A stretch of 64,000 nt of DNA from Lactiplantibacillus plantarum EGD-AQ4 (GTDB lineage: Bacteria; Bacillota; Bacilli; Lactobacillales; Lactobacillaceae), in assembly GCF_000463075.2 (NCBI RefSeq), contig NZ_AVAQ01000001.1:1-64000 (forward strand), given 5' to 3'. The position numbers were made by a program, and so were the translations under genes. Below the pieces are notes generated by a model. That model saw only the letters and a program-made list of their open reading frames with translations. It was not told where the DNA came from and searched no databases. This document shows, piece after piece, positions 1 through 8,514 of this stretch. The stretch's first letter is position 1; every line of letters begins with the position of its first letter.

Positions 1-1460
1 CTGACTCCGACAGTGATTCAGATTCGGATAGTGATTCCGACTCCGACAGTGACTCCGATTCCGACAGCGATTCTGACTCCGACAGTGACTCCGATTCAGA
101 CAGTGATTCCGATTCAGATAGCGACAGCGACTCCGATTCGGACAGCGATTCTGACTCGGATAGTGACTCAGATAGCGACAGCGACTCCGATTCGGACAGC
201 GATTCTGACTCGGATAGTGACTCAGATAGCGACAGCGACTCAGATTCGGATAGTGATTCCGACTCTGACAGTGATTCTGACTCGGACAGCGATTCCGACT
301 CCGATAGTGACTCAGATAGCGATAGTGACTCGGATAGCGACAGCGATTCTGACTCTGACAGTGATTCCGACTCTGACAGTGACTCAGATAGCGACAGCGA
401 TTCCGACACGGACAGTGACTCCGATTCCGATAGCGATTCAGACTCCGACAGCGATTCCGACTCTGACAGCGATTCAGACTCCGACAGCGATTCTGACTCC
501 GATAGTGATTCCGACTCAGATAGTGATTCGGATTCCGATAGTGATTCGGATTCCGATAGTGATTCCGACTCTGACAGCGATTCAGACTCAGACAGTGACT
601 CCGATTCAGACAGCGATTCAGACTCCGATAGTGATTCCGACTCTGACAGCGATTCAGACTCAGACAGTGATTCCGACTCAGACTCCGACAGCGATTCCGA
701 CTCGGATAGTGACTCAGATAGCGACAGTGACTCCGACTCCGACAGTGACTCCGACTCCGACAGTGATTCCGATTCCAACAGCAACACCGGCTCTGGTTCT
801 GGCAACAATTCCGGCAGTGGATCGGATACCGAAACGGACTCGGATAGTAGCTCATCTGACTCGAACAGTGGCTCGACTAGTGGAACAAACAATACTGGTT
901 CAACGACGAATACTGGTTCTTCTACAACTGGTTCAAACAGTAGTACTTCAACTGGAACGTCAAACGGTACGGTGGCTTCAAGTTCAACTAACTCGACATC
1001 GGCTTCAACCGCTAGTGCATCAACTGTAGCTGCAACGAGTGGTGTGTCAGCCACAGCTGCAACGTTGGCAGTTGCATCGCCATCAAGTGATGGTGCAGCA
1101 ACCACGTCAACGACTGCTGCAACTCCAGTAGCCTATGCGGCGGCAAGTGCGCAGAGCACGACAACCACTGATTCTGAAGATGGGACGACTTCAACATCAT
1201 CTGACTCAGACACTAAGAATTCAGATAGTGATGATTCGGATACGGATGATAAGTCCACTGATACCGACAGTACGGATGATAAAGTTGGTACAGGCAATAC
1301 AGATGAGAATGGCAAGACTGCATCTGACACAAGCAACGCTGGAACAATCTTTGGCGGGTTGCTTACCGCAGCTGCAGCGGCCGGACTCGGCTGGTGGTTC
1401 TTCTTGTTCGGTCGTCGTCGTAAGAAAGATGATGACGAAGATGAGGATCAACAAAAATAG
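1..1460 (+). CDS. Ser-Asp repeat surface protein, C-terminal part (5' end outside window)
   Basis: The open frame starting at base 3 is already inside a long Asp-Ser dipeptide tract (about 258 codons). It is followed by a Ser/Thr/Gly/Asn-rich linker, an acidic stretch, one hydrophobic segment (rich in Ala, Leu, Trp and Phe) and a tail of RRRKK followed by Asp/Glu residues. This is the layout of a bacterial cell-surface stalk protein whose SD region spans the wall. No LPXTG-type sortase motif is visible before the hydrophobic segment, so anchoring by a single C-terminal transmembrane helix is the simplest reading. The ligand-binding N-terminus is not in the window. Downstream glycosyltransferases on the same strand suggest that the Ser-rich tract is their substrate; that is inference. 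The frame was chosen because the two other readings of the tract give no sensible C-terminus. Confidence 0.85.
   Translation, partial: DSDSDSDSDSDSDSDSDSDSDSDSDSDSDSDSDSDSDSDSDSDSDSDSDSDSDSDSDSDSDSDSDSDSDSDSDSDSDSDSDSDSDSDSDSDSDSDSDSDSDSDSDSDSDSDSDSDSDSDSDSDSDSDSDSDSDSDTDSDSDSDSDSDSDSDSDSDSDSDSDSDSDSDSDSDSDSDSDSDSDSDSDSDSDSDSDSDSDSDSDSDSDSDSDSDSDSDSDSDSDSDSDSDSDSDSDSDSDSDSDSDSDSDSDSDSDSDSDSNSNTGSGSGNNSGSGSDTETDSDSSSSDSNSGSTSGTNNTGSTTNTGSSTTGSNSSTSTGTSNGTVASSSTNSTSASTASASTVAATSGVSATAATLAVASPSSDGAATTSTTAATPVAYAAASAQSTTTTDSEDGTTSTSSDSDTKNSDSDDSDTDDKSTDTDSTDDKVGTGNTDENGKTASDTSNAGTIFGGLLTAAAAAGLGWWFFLFGRRRKKDDDEDEDQQK
3..776 (+). repeat. Ser-Asp dipeptide coding repeat
   Basis: This is a near-uninterrupted run of GAC/GAT alternating with Ser codons, about 258 codons in this window, broken by a single Thr near base 408. 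Synonymous codons vary freely (AGC, AGT, TCA, TCC, TCG, TCT), which limits slippage and indicates selection on the protein rather than a simple DNA repeat. The tract continues beyond the left edge of the window. Confidence 0.95.
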
Positions 1461-1525
1461 TTTAAATTCAAAGTAACTTTGTTAGCACTGTAAACGAAAC
1501 TCGGTGTAAAATTAAACTATTGACC

Positions 1526-1550
1526 AAAGCGGGCTGAATAAGCCCGTTTT
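1526..1550 (+). terminator. Rho-independent terminator after the SD protein
   Basis: A six-base stem CGGGCT/AGCCCG with a five-base loop, flanked by AAA and TTTT, lies 65 bases after the SD-protein stop codon. The short T-run suggests partial read-through into the glycosylation genes. Confidence 0.65.
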
Positions 1551-1583
1551 GGCATACATATAAAATATAAAAGAGGTCGTAAC

Positions 1584-3218
1584 ATGCAGAAATCAGTTGT
1601 GAAAAAGCTAAAACAGGCGCTTATTGATATTGGTAATCTACAGAGTGATGCAAGTCAAAAAGTGACTTTGGCATTGTCAGTTTCAGACAAGCGACATCGT
1701 GCGAGTGTGAAGTTTTATCGCGGTGATGCATTTAACGATGTTTGGCAGTCTATCGCAACGGTACTGGGCGCAACGTCAAATAATAGTTGGGTGCGTTTGG
1801 ATATCGTGCAAGGAACTCAAGTGCTAGCACGCAAACTTTTTGAAGAAAAACTCTTCAAGATTACTAAAATGAACTTTTGGCGCTATGGGGTTAGTTTTGA
1901 CGCTGATTTTAAGACGGCATTGCTTGAAACCGAAATAAACGGCCAAGCATTTTTCAAACCAAGCAAGGCGTCTCGAGTTGGTGACGGACATGCTAATTCG
2001 TGGGCTGATTATGATCACATTGAAGATTATCTGAAGACGCGTGAGCCAGATATGGATGTCGATATTGCACAGGCGTCACGTGTGTGGATTTTTACGACAA
2101 GTGGGGTTTTCTTTGACGGCCAGCAGATTCATACGCTAGAGACGGATGGCTATCTGGAAAAGGGTATCCGCAAGATCACCAACGAACGTGAGACGATTAA
2201 ACAGGTCATTTCCGAGGGTGAATCTTATTTAATGCGTCAGCTGGATGATGTCGGGAAGTTTGTCTACGGATACTTTCCAGCATTACAACGTGTGTTGACC
2301 AGCTATAATTATTTGCGTCACTTTTCGACGGTCTATGCGCTACTGGAGGCCGCTGAGCAGACAAAGCGTTCCGCAGATTTTACGCGAATTAAACGAGCAC
2401 TTCAGTGGGGTATTGATAATTCACTTCTTAAAGTGGATGACGCCGTGTATCTGAGCGATAAGGACGAACTGAAGCTGGGCGGTCAAGCGATGTTAATTCT
2501 GGCACTTTGCAAGTATCAAGAATTATCGTCGGATCGAACTTTTGCACCAGTTCTGCAGCAGGCGTTCAATGGCATCAAGAAATTCTGGAACTCTGAGACT
2601 GGTTTTATCCATGTGCTAAACGAGGACTTAACGCTCAAAGCCGGATTCCGAATCATCTATTATGATGGTGAAGCGGTGTTTGCTTTATGTCGATTGTATG
2701 AGTTACAACCAAATGACGAGACGAAGCAGTTGGTTCGTGAAATGTTAGATCGAATGGTCGCTAACGATTATGGTCAGTTCCACGATCACTGGATTGCATA
2801 CGCCATCAATGAAGCACTTTCGGTATTTCCTGACAATCAGGACTATATGAAGTTGGGCATCAAGAATGTGTTTACGCATTTTAACTATATTAAGAACCGG
2901 GTTCATGCTTCGCCAACCCTGCTAGAGTTATTGGATGCCTCTCAAAAAATGGTGGACCGCATTCAACGTTCTGGAAACGACGAATTGTTAGCTGATTATG
3001 AAGTCCCAGTTCTTCATCAATTGATGCATCGTCGGGCCCTTCATGAGATTCAAGCCGGTGCTTGGCTACCGGAAATTGCGATGTATTTGTATCGGCCGGA
3101 AAAATTCGTCGGCGGTTTTTATGCCCGTGATGATAATTTCCGTACTCGAATTGACGACTCTGAGCATTTTCTATCAGGTCTGGTTAATTATTACAACTAC
3201 ACATATCGGCAAGCATAA
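1584..3218 (+). CDS. Unrecognised 544-residue protein of the glycosylation locus, helical-toroid-like
   Basis: I do not recognise the family with certainty. There is no signal peptide or membrane segment, so it is probably cytoplasmic. The second half (about residues 230-480) is a series of amphipathic helix pairs with recurring small/aromatic motifs (KLGGQAMLILAL, YYDGEAVFALCRL, DHWIAYAINEAL). This resembles the alpha/alpha-toroid of six-hairpin glycosidases and related sugar-processing enzymes. The first ~160 residues look beta-rich. A Shine-Dalgarno sequence (AAGAGG) precedes the ATG at good spacing. The gene lies between the SD protein and two glycosyltransferases, with 26 bases to the next start. 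By position it may trim, modify or help glycosylate the SD protein. That role is inferred from neighbours, not from catalytic residues I can identify. Confidence 0.8.
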   Translation: MQKSVVKKLKQALIDIGNLQSDASQKVTLALSVSDKRHRASVKFYRGDAFNDVWQSIATVLGATSNNSWVRLDIVQGTQVLARKLFEEKLFKITKMNFWRYGVSFDADFKTALLETEINGQAFFKPSKASRVGDGHANSWADYDHIEDYLKTREPDMDVDIAQASRVWIFTTSGVFFDGQQIHTLETDGYLEKGIRKITNERETIKQVISEGESYLMRQLDDVGKFVYGYFPALQRVLTSYNYLRHFSTVYALLEAAEQTKRSADFTRIKRALQWGIDNSLLKVDDAVYLSDKDELKLGGQAMLILALCKYQELSSDRTFAPVLQQAFNGIKKFWNSETGFIHVLNEDLTLKAGFRIIYYDGEAVFALCRLYELQPNDETKQLVREMLDRMVANDYGQFHDHWIAYAINEALSVFPDNQDYMKLGIKNVFTHFNYIKNRVHASPTLLELLDASQKMVDRIQRSGNDELLADYEVPVLHQLMHRRALHEIQAGAWLPEIAMYLYRPEKFVGGFYARDDNFRTRIDDSEHFLSGLVNYYNYTYRQA

Positions 3219-3244
3219 TGTGAACGGAAGAAAGGGTGGACTGT

Positions 3245-4753
3245 ATGTTTTACTTTATCAATGAATATATTTTGGGTAAGAACTCGAGCGTTGAACACGC
3301 CGCAATTAATCGGGTGAAACTCTTCAATCATCATAAAACACCAGCTAAAATCGTGACGAAGATGTATGATCGGTTACTACATCAAACGATGGGTACTTTT
3401 GGGTTAGCCAATGAGCAAGTACTCAATATGTTTGACTATTTTCAGGGAACGACGGATGTTCCGGTCAAAGTCTTACATACCGAAGATATGCGGCTGCCAA
3501 AGGAATACGCCGTAGAAGTCGGTGCCAATTTTAGTAAAGTCTTCAACGGTGACGACTTGGTCAGTAACGTTGGCTTCATTCCGGGGACGATTGGACGCGT
3601 CTTCTATCAAGAATTCTTCGATAATCAAGGTAATTTGACAGCCACGGACCTTTGGGATTGGCGGGGCTTTAAGTCGAGCACACAGTATTTTGGCCAAAAC
3701 GGCAAGTTGGTTTTAGAACGCTATTACAATCTACAGGGTCAAACCGTCATGGAACAATATTTCGTTCCAGATACGAACGGCAATCCGCTAGCGTCACGTT
3801 TGATTCTGAAAAACTATCGCGGCCAAGTTGAGCGGTTCTTCCAGGATGCGAACCAGTTATTCCGGTTCTTCTTAGCTGAATTAAGTCATGAGGATCAGGA
3901 CACGACGACCTTTATCAGTGACCGCCCTGGGACTAGTGTGGTGCCATTACTGGAACTTCAAGATGATTCGCACAAATACGTGACCGTGCCGATTTATCAT
4001 GCCAAGGACATCAATGATCCGGTGCACGCACCACTAGACGGCTTCTTAACGCCAGCTTTTGATAACTTACAACACTTTGATGGGTTTATTACGAGTACGG
4101 AAAGTCAAGCGCAACATCTCAAAACGCGGTTTAGTAAGGCGAACGTGACCGTCTTACCGGCAGTGACGACTACTCCAATGGCGCAAAGTAAGCTACGACC
4201 AATCTTAGAGCGGCCCAAAGAGCTGTTATACGTTGGTCGAATCGCACAAGACCGGCAGCTTGACCAGTTGATCAGAGTGATTGCGCTCGTCAAGCAACAG
4301 TTACAAGACGTTCAATGTGATTTTTATGGTTATGGTGATCCTGAATACATCAAGACATTGACGAAATTAATTGAAGAATTGAAATTGACCAATAACGTTC
4401 ATTTATTGGATTATCATCCCGACTTAGACAAACGGTATGACGATTACCAGGTCCTATTGAATACCGACTTAGTGGATGGCGGCCCAATGAGTATGCCTGA
4501 AGCCATGAGCCATGGGATTCCAGTCGTTAGTTATCGCTTCAATTATGGCCCTAAGGATTTTATTAACGATGGACAAGATGGGTTCGTCGTGGATGCCGGA
4601 AACCAGTTGGCAATGCGCGACCGGGTCCTGGAGTTGATGACGGATACGAAGAAGTTGACGGCGTTTAGTGAAGCAGCCTTTAAGAAGATGCACACCTCCC
4701 AGACTGAACTGAAAGTTTGGCACCGTTGGCAACAATTATTAGGGCTTAAGTAG
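3245..4753 (+). CDS. gtfB: GT4-family glycosyltransferase partner subunit (GtfB/TagE-like)
   Basis: A 502-residue protein of the family annotated as poly(glycerol-phosphate) alpha-glucosyltransferase (TagE); related Gtf pairs in streptococci and L. plantarum glycosylate surface proteins. An N-terminal extended domain (to about residue 200) precedes a GT-B fold with the usual C-terminal nucleotide-sugar region. At the EX7E position it has Asp411 followed by Glu419, so the first Glu is replaced; its paralogue downstream keeps E411 and E419 at the same positions. This suggests a substrate-binding or helper subunit. The start was set at ATG 3245, not GTG 3236, because GGAAGAAAGGG lies just upstream and the N-terminus then aligns with the next gene (MFYFIN versus MYYFLN). 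An 11-base gap separates it from gtfA. Confidence 0.85.
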   Translation: MFYFINEYILGKNSSVEHAAINRVKLFNHHKTPAKIVTKMYDRLLHQTMGTFGLANEQVLNMFDYFQGTTDVPVKVLHTEDMRLPKEYAVEVGANFSKVFNGDDLVSNVGFIPGTIGRVFYQEFFDNQGNLTATDLWDWRGFKSSTQYFGQNGKLVLERYYNLQGQTVMEQYFVPDTNGNPLASRLILKNYRGQVERFFQDANQLFRFFLAELSHEDQDTTTFISDRPGTSVVPLLELQDDSHKYVTVPIYHAKDINDPVHAPLDGFLTPAFDNLQHFDGFITSTESQAQHLKTRFSKANVTVLPAVTTTPMAQSKLRPILERPKELLYVGRIAQDRQLDQLIRVIALVKQQLQDVQCDFYGYGDPEYIKTLTKLIEELKLTNNVHLLDYHPDLDKRYDDYQVLLNTDLVDGGPMSMPEAMSHGIPVVSYRFNYGPKDFINDGQDGFVVDAGNQLAMRDRVLELMTDTKKLTAFSEAAFKKMHTSQTELKVWHRWQQLLGLK

Positions 4754-4764
4754 GAGGGACGCTT

Positions 4765-6291
4765 ATGTATTATTTCTTAAACGACAACATGCAGTTTTCA
4801 AAATCAGGAATCGAGCAAGCTGAGATCAATCGGCTGAATTTATTCAAAAAGAATCAGGTCGCGGCTAAAATCGTGACACGAATCTTTGCCATGAATCTGC
4901 ACGACGTTCTCGATGGCGCGCAGATTGCAGATGATGATTTCGTCAATCTCTTTGACTTCTTCAATGGCAGTACCAGCGTCAAACGCCAAGCGTTCAATCT
5001 TGCAGACTTTGAAGTGCCCGCCGACGCCATTAAGACCCGTAAAGATAACCAAGTTCAAGTCGTTGAACATGGTAAGTTAATCATGATTATTTACCTACGA
5101 GCTGGAACTGAAGCCATCAGTAACGTTCAGTATTTTGATGTTAACGGTCGGACGCTCAAAATGAGCTGGTGGGATACGCGCGGTTTTAAATGTTTGGAAC
5201 AGCTTTTTGATTGGGATGGTAAAATCGCCCAGGAAGCTTACTTTGGCCCCGATGGGTTGATTCATATCGAAAAGATTCACTTGCTCAACCATGCGGGGCA
5301 AGAACGGGTGACCTGGCGGGTACTGAACTATCACGGTCAAAGCCATACGTTTAACGGAATGAACGAGCTGACCCGGTTCTTCTATGATGAATTGAATCAA
5401 TTAACAGATGAACAAAATGTCTTTATCTGTGACCGAACCGTGGAATGTGCTTGGGGACTCTTCAATATGAAGACGCCCGCCAAGAAAGTCTTGCACTTAC
5501 ATAACAATCATGTGAGTGATGCTAACGATATTTTACATTCAACGCTCAATAACAACTATGCGAATGCCTTAAACAACTGGCAAGAGTGGGATGCGGTCAT
5601 CTCGGCGACGCCCGAACAGAGCAAAGACGTTGCTGCTCGGTTTGGGACCGCAATTCCAGCGTTCACCATTCCAGTCGGTTATGTGACGGATGCCACTTTG
5701 GCCGAACAACCAGTGGCTTTTGATCAGCGTCAGAAGCACCTAGTCGTGCATGTCGCACGGTTGGCGCCTGAAAAGCAGCAGAATCATTCAATTGAAGCCT
5801 TTATTGAAGTTCATAAGCAATTCCCAGATGCCAAGCTCGAGCTGTGGGGCTACGCCAATGGTGATATCGAAAAGCAATTGCACGCACAAGTTGCGGCAGC
5901 CCACCTAGAAGATGTCGTGCTATTCAAGGGTTACACTACGGATGTCAATGCGGTCTACAATCGTGCTCAATTGGGACTGTTGCCAAGTCGCGCAGAAGGG
6001 TTCTCGTTAATGCTATTGGAAGCACAAGCACATGGACTGCCAATGGTCGCGAATGACATCAAGTATGGTCCGAGTGACATTATCCAGAATCATCAATCTG
6101 GTGAATTAACGACTGACGGTGACGTTAAGCAATTAACGGCCACGATTGTGGACTTATTGAAGGACCAAGATAAGTTGGCGAAGTACAGTGCTCAGGCTTA
6201 TCAGAATGCCAAACGTTATTCGGAGGAAGCTGTATTCAAGCAGTGGCAAGCGTTGTTGGATTATTTTGCACCTGCCAAAGTAACGGCTTAA
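4765..6291 (+). CDS. gtfA: GT4-family glycosyltransferase, likely catalytic subunit (GtfA/TagE-like)
   Basis: A 508-residue paralogue of the preceding gene, with the same N-terminal extended domain and GT-B fold. It has an intact retaining-GT4 EX7E motif (EGFSLMLLE, residues 411-419), so it is the likely catalytic partner of a two-protein O-glycosyltransferase transferring a sugar from a nucleotide donor to Ser/Thr. L. plantarum GtfA and GtfB (formerly TagE5/TagE6) are reported to be both required for protein O-glycosylation, which fits this pair. The assignment of A and B here follows the streptococcal convention that GtfA is catalytic. AGGAGG precedes the ATG. Teichoic-acid glucosylation is the alternative, but no tag or tar genes are nearby. 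Confidence 0.87.
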   Translation: MYYFLNDNMQFSKSGIEQAEINRLNLFKKNQVAAKIVTRIFAMNLHDVLDGAQIADDDFVNLFDFFNGSTSVKRQAFNLADFEVPADAIKTRKDNQVQVVEHGKLIMIIYLRAGTEAISNVQYFDVNGRTLKMSWWDTRGFKCLEQLFDWDGKIAQEAYFGPDGLIHIEKIHLLNHAGQERVTWRVLNYHGQSHTFNGMNELTRFFYDELNQLTDEQNVFICDRTVECAWGLFNMKTPAKKVLHLHNNHVSDANDILHSTLNNNYANALNNWQEWDAVISATPEQSKDVAARFGTAIPAFTIPVGYVTDATLAEQPVAFDQRQKHLVVHVARLAPEKQQNHSIEAFIEVHKQFPDAKLELWGYANGDIEKQLHAQVAAAHLEDVVLFKGYTTDVNAVYNRAQLGLLPSRAEGFSLMLLEAQAHGLPMVANDIKYGPSDIIQNHQSGELTTDGDVKQLTATIVDLLKDQDKLAKYSAQAYQNAKRYSEEAVFKQWQALLDYFAPAKVTA

Positions 6292-6319
6292 CCAGTTTTA
6301 GTGGCTAGGAGGACTAACA

Positions 6320-6517
6320 ATGTTAATGATAATGACCATTTATGGGACCGTTAAAATGTTCACCCGCTTGATTGTGTATTGCGGCATTGGTGGCATTGTC
6401 TTGCTCATTCGTTACCACAATCGTAAAAAGCGACGCCAGGAGATGGATGAGGGCACCAAAAAAATCATGCGCGAGACGCCTAAAGACGAGAATGGCAAGT
6501 ATCCGTGGGAGAAGTGA
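6320..6517 (+). CDS. Small membrane protein at the end of the glycosylation operon (65 aa)
   Basis: A strong Shine-Dalgarno sequence (AGGAGG) precedes the ATG, and the gene begins 28 bases after gtfA, ahead of the operon terminator. One hydrophobic segment (about residues 12-32, IVYCGIGGIVLLI) is followed by a basic/charged cytoplasmic tail (RKKRRQE). It could recruit the glycosyltransferases to the membrane, but no function is known to me. Confidence 0.75.
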   Translation: MLMIMTIYGTVKMFTRLIVYCGIGGIVLLIRYHNRKKRRQEMDEGTKKIMRETPKDENGKYPWEK

Positions 6518-6536
6518 GATTGGACTGTGGGTATGG

Positions 6537-6580
6537 CAAAAACCACTAAGTAAGAAATGCTAATTTGCTTAGTGGTTTTT
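6537..6580 (+). terminator. Rho-independent terminator of the glycosylation operon
   Basis: A 13-base arm AAAAACCACTAAG and its exact complement ending in TTTTT flank a 17-base loop; it can work on both strands. Confidence 0.9.
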
Positions 6581-6726
6581 GGCGTTAACCTAGTTTTAAC
6601 AACCGATGACTTCACTGAAACGCGGATGGCAGTCCATCAAGTGACTAGGCTAGCTAAAGTGGCGTGACCAGATGGGCGTTCAGTGGCAGTTTGCTCTGCA
6701 ACTCATTTTTCAAAATCAACCCAATC

Positions 6727-6770
6727 AAAAATCAGGATTTACAACCAATTAAGGCTGTGAGTCCTGATTT
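6727..6770 (-). terminator. Terminator downstream of mnmM
   Basis: The arms ATCAGGATT and GTCCTGAT pair with about 20 bases of loop. On the minus strand the hairpin ends in TTTT, just after the mnmM stop codon. Confidence 0.7.
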
Positions 6771-6778
6771 CTTAGTTA

Positions 6779-7345
6779 TCATCGTTTTTGAATCGCCAAC
6801 AGATACGGTGGGACGTGGACCTGATTGACGAATTGGTACTGAAGAACCTGGAATTGATGCTGGTCCAGACTTGTGGCGTAATCTAAGACCGCCTTAGCTT
6901 CAGCGGCGCCACCGGGGTGACCAGCGTAGACCAATAGAATAATCAGGCCATTGGTCACGAGTCGTTGTTGAATCGCTTTGATGGCGGTTAACGTGGTCGT
7001 CGGTTTCGTAATAATCGATTTGTCGCCACCGGGTAAGTAACCGAGGTTGAACACGGCACATTTAATCGGTTCATCCGCGGCAATCTTATCCGCAATGTGT
7101 TCGTGGCCGGTCTGCCAGAGCGTGGCCTGATGATTGAAGCCAGCTGCGGTCAACGCTTTGGTTGTTGCCGCGATGGCAGCGGGCTGAATGTCGAAGCCAT
7201 CCACGTGTCCCGACGTGCCGACTAGCTTGGCGAGATAGACCGTATCATGGCCGTTGCCGACCGTGGCGTCAATCACGTGATCACCAGGATTGACGACTTG
7301 ATTCATTAGCGCGTGGCTGAAAGCTAATGCCGAACTGAGTTGAAT
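6779..7345 (-). CDS. mnmM: tRNA 5-aminomethyl-2-thiouridine methyltransferase MnmM (YtqB family), with unusual ATT start
   Basis: A class I SAM-dependent methyltransferase; motif I reads DATVGNGHDT, followed by DGFDIQP. YtqB of B. subtilis was renamed MnmM for the last step of wobble-uridine modification (nm5s2U to mnm5s2U). The first in-frame ATG (7306) lies too far in: family-typical residues (SALAFSHALM) are encoded upstream of it, and no ATG, GTG or TTG precedes them before the in-frame stop. An AAGGGGG Shine-Dalgarno lies eight bases before an in-frame ATT at 7345, giving 188 residues (B. subtilis YtqB is about 190). I therefore place the start at ATT. It follows the PAP2 gene by 30 bases, probably as an operon. 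Confidence 0.8.
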   Translation of the reverse strand: MQLSSALAFSHALMNQVVNPGDHVIDATVGNGHDTVYLAKLVGTSGHVDGFDIQPAAIAATTKALTAAGFNHQATLWQTGHEHIADKIAADEPIKCAVFNLGYLPGGDKSIITKPTTTLTAIKAIQQRLVTNGLIILLVYAGHPGGAAEAKAVLDYATSLDQHQFQVLQYQFVNQVHVPPYLLAIQKR

Positions 7346-7375
7346 GAGAGTGACCCCCTTGATTAATTCGTTTGC

Positions 7376-8026
7376 TTAAGATGGTCGCTTGAGTGGCCCA
7401 TGTCGATAGGGACCGCTCAAACGCGTACTTATATATAGTAAAACACTTCCTAGTAAAAGACCACCAATTGTGTCGCTGGGATAGTGAACACCAACGACGA
7501 CGCGACTAATCATCATCAGTAGAATCGCCGCACAACCGAGCACTACGAGTAGGGTTGTCTTGGGCTGACGCTGCCAGTAGTCAAATGCGAGCACGAGCAG
7601 GCTACCGATTAAGACGGTGGTTGTTGTGGAGTGCCCACTTGGGTAGCTGTAGCCGCCAATCTCCAGCAGGCGCCATGCATGCGGTCGTGGCCGTTGGATA
7701 ACTTGTTTGACTAAGTAGTTGCCATAACCGGCTAAAATCCAAGTGTTTCCCCAGAAAAATAGGGTGGCGCGCTGGTCATGACGTAACCAGATAGTCGCCC
7801 CAATCAGCAGCGTAATGAGTGTAATTGCGTGTGGATTACCGAGTTGGGTGTAGCCGACCATTATTCGTTGAAACCACTGTGGGCTCGCATGCCAGAAGTT
7901 GGCGACGTGGGTGTCGAATTGGACTAGCCAGGTGGCCCGTTGCCAGACGGCGGCTGTCCAGCCTAACCAGATGAGCAAGATCACGACCATCACCCCGTCG
8001 GATTGTCGCCAAGCGCGTTGTTTCAA
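7376..8026 (-). CDS. PAP2-family membrane phosphatase
   Basis: 216 residues with several membrane helices and the three phosphatase signature motifs: KQVIQRPRP (KX6RP), PSGH, and SRVVVGVHYPSD (SRX5HX3D). Enzymes of this type dephosphorylate undecaprenyl pyrophosphate, phosphatidylglycerol phosphate or similar lipids at the outer face of the membrane; the exact substrate cannot be told from sequence. GGAGG precedes the ATG. It is divergent from leuS and is followed closely by mnmM on the same strand. Confidence 0.88.
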   Translation of the reverse strand: MKQRAWRQSDGVMVVILLIWLGWTAAVWQRATWLVQFDTHVANFWHASPQWFQRIMVGYTQLGNPHAITLITLLIGATIWLRHDQRATLFFWGNTWILAGYGNYLVKQVIQRPRPHAWRLLEIGGYSYPSGHSTTTTVLIGSLLVLAFDYWQRQPKTTLLVVLGCAAILLMMISRVVVGVHYPSDTIGGLLLGSVLLYISTRLSGPYRHGPLKRPS

Positions 8027-8131
8027 AATGAATCCTCCAATGACTAATTAATTGAAATAATTATATCATTTTTGTGGTGCGCTTGATGATGAGTCGATGA
8101 GAATTTTTATGCCTGAGTCGGTCGCGACCCC

Positions 8132-8160
8132 TTGAAAAATGCGCGGTGGTTTGCTACTAT
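8132..8160 (+). promoter_or_regulatory. leuS promoter
   Basis: -35 TTGAAA (8132-8137) and -10 TACTAT (8155-8160) are separated by 17 bases, which puts the transcript start just before the T-box leader. Confidence 0.75.
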
Positions 8161-8167
8161 GAAAACA

Positions 8168-8409
8168 ATAACTTTACGACTCTGAGAAGGATTAGTAATC
8201 GGTGGTGTTTTACAGAAACTCCGTGGTGGTTGCAAACGGGGACTCACCAGCGACGAACTCACCTTTGAGTCATCCGGCTGAACGCACTTGTAGGCACGGA
8301 CGTGGTTTCGCGTTAAGATTCCCAAGAAGCCACGGTAACGTGGAATCATAGGTGGTACCGCGGAACCCGTTTTCGTCCTATAAGCATAATTGGCTTATAG
8401 GATTTTTTT
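8168..8409 (+). promoter_or_regulatory. Leucine T-box riboswitch of leuS
   Basis: The conserved T-box sequence (GGTGGTACCGCGG) is at 8351-8363, and the competing terminator (GTCCTATAAGC arm, then TTTTTTT) at 8375-8409. The base of Stem I pairs GACTC..AAGG (from 8178) with CCTT.GAGTC. Just inside, the specifier loop holds CTC (Leu) at 8258-8260 followed by the usual purine, with an AGTA motif on the 5' side. The T-box bulge TGGT fits a tRNA-Leu ending in ACCA. Uncharged tRNA-Leu(GAG) should stabilise the antiterminator and raise leuS expression when leucine is short. Confidence 0.93.
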
Positions 8410-8514
8410 GTTTTTTAACGGGTCTCCGCAGATACGCAACTGACAAGTCCGACAGCTCATCTCACCGTCGCAATGCTAGCTTTACATACAAGGCAGCAAG
8501 AAAGGGGCACCATT

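Noticed and set aside
13-1029. A 338-codon frame of Thr, Pro, Ile and Val across the SD repeat
   Set aside because: It is a shadow of the GAC/AGC-type dipeptide repeat, whose low complexity keeps other frames open; the SD frame alone leads to a sensible C-terminus.
3236-3244. GTG 3236 as the start of the first Gtf gene
   Set aside because: It falls directly behind the Shine-Dalgarno sequence with no spacing, and the N-terminus aligns with the paralogue only from ATG 3245.
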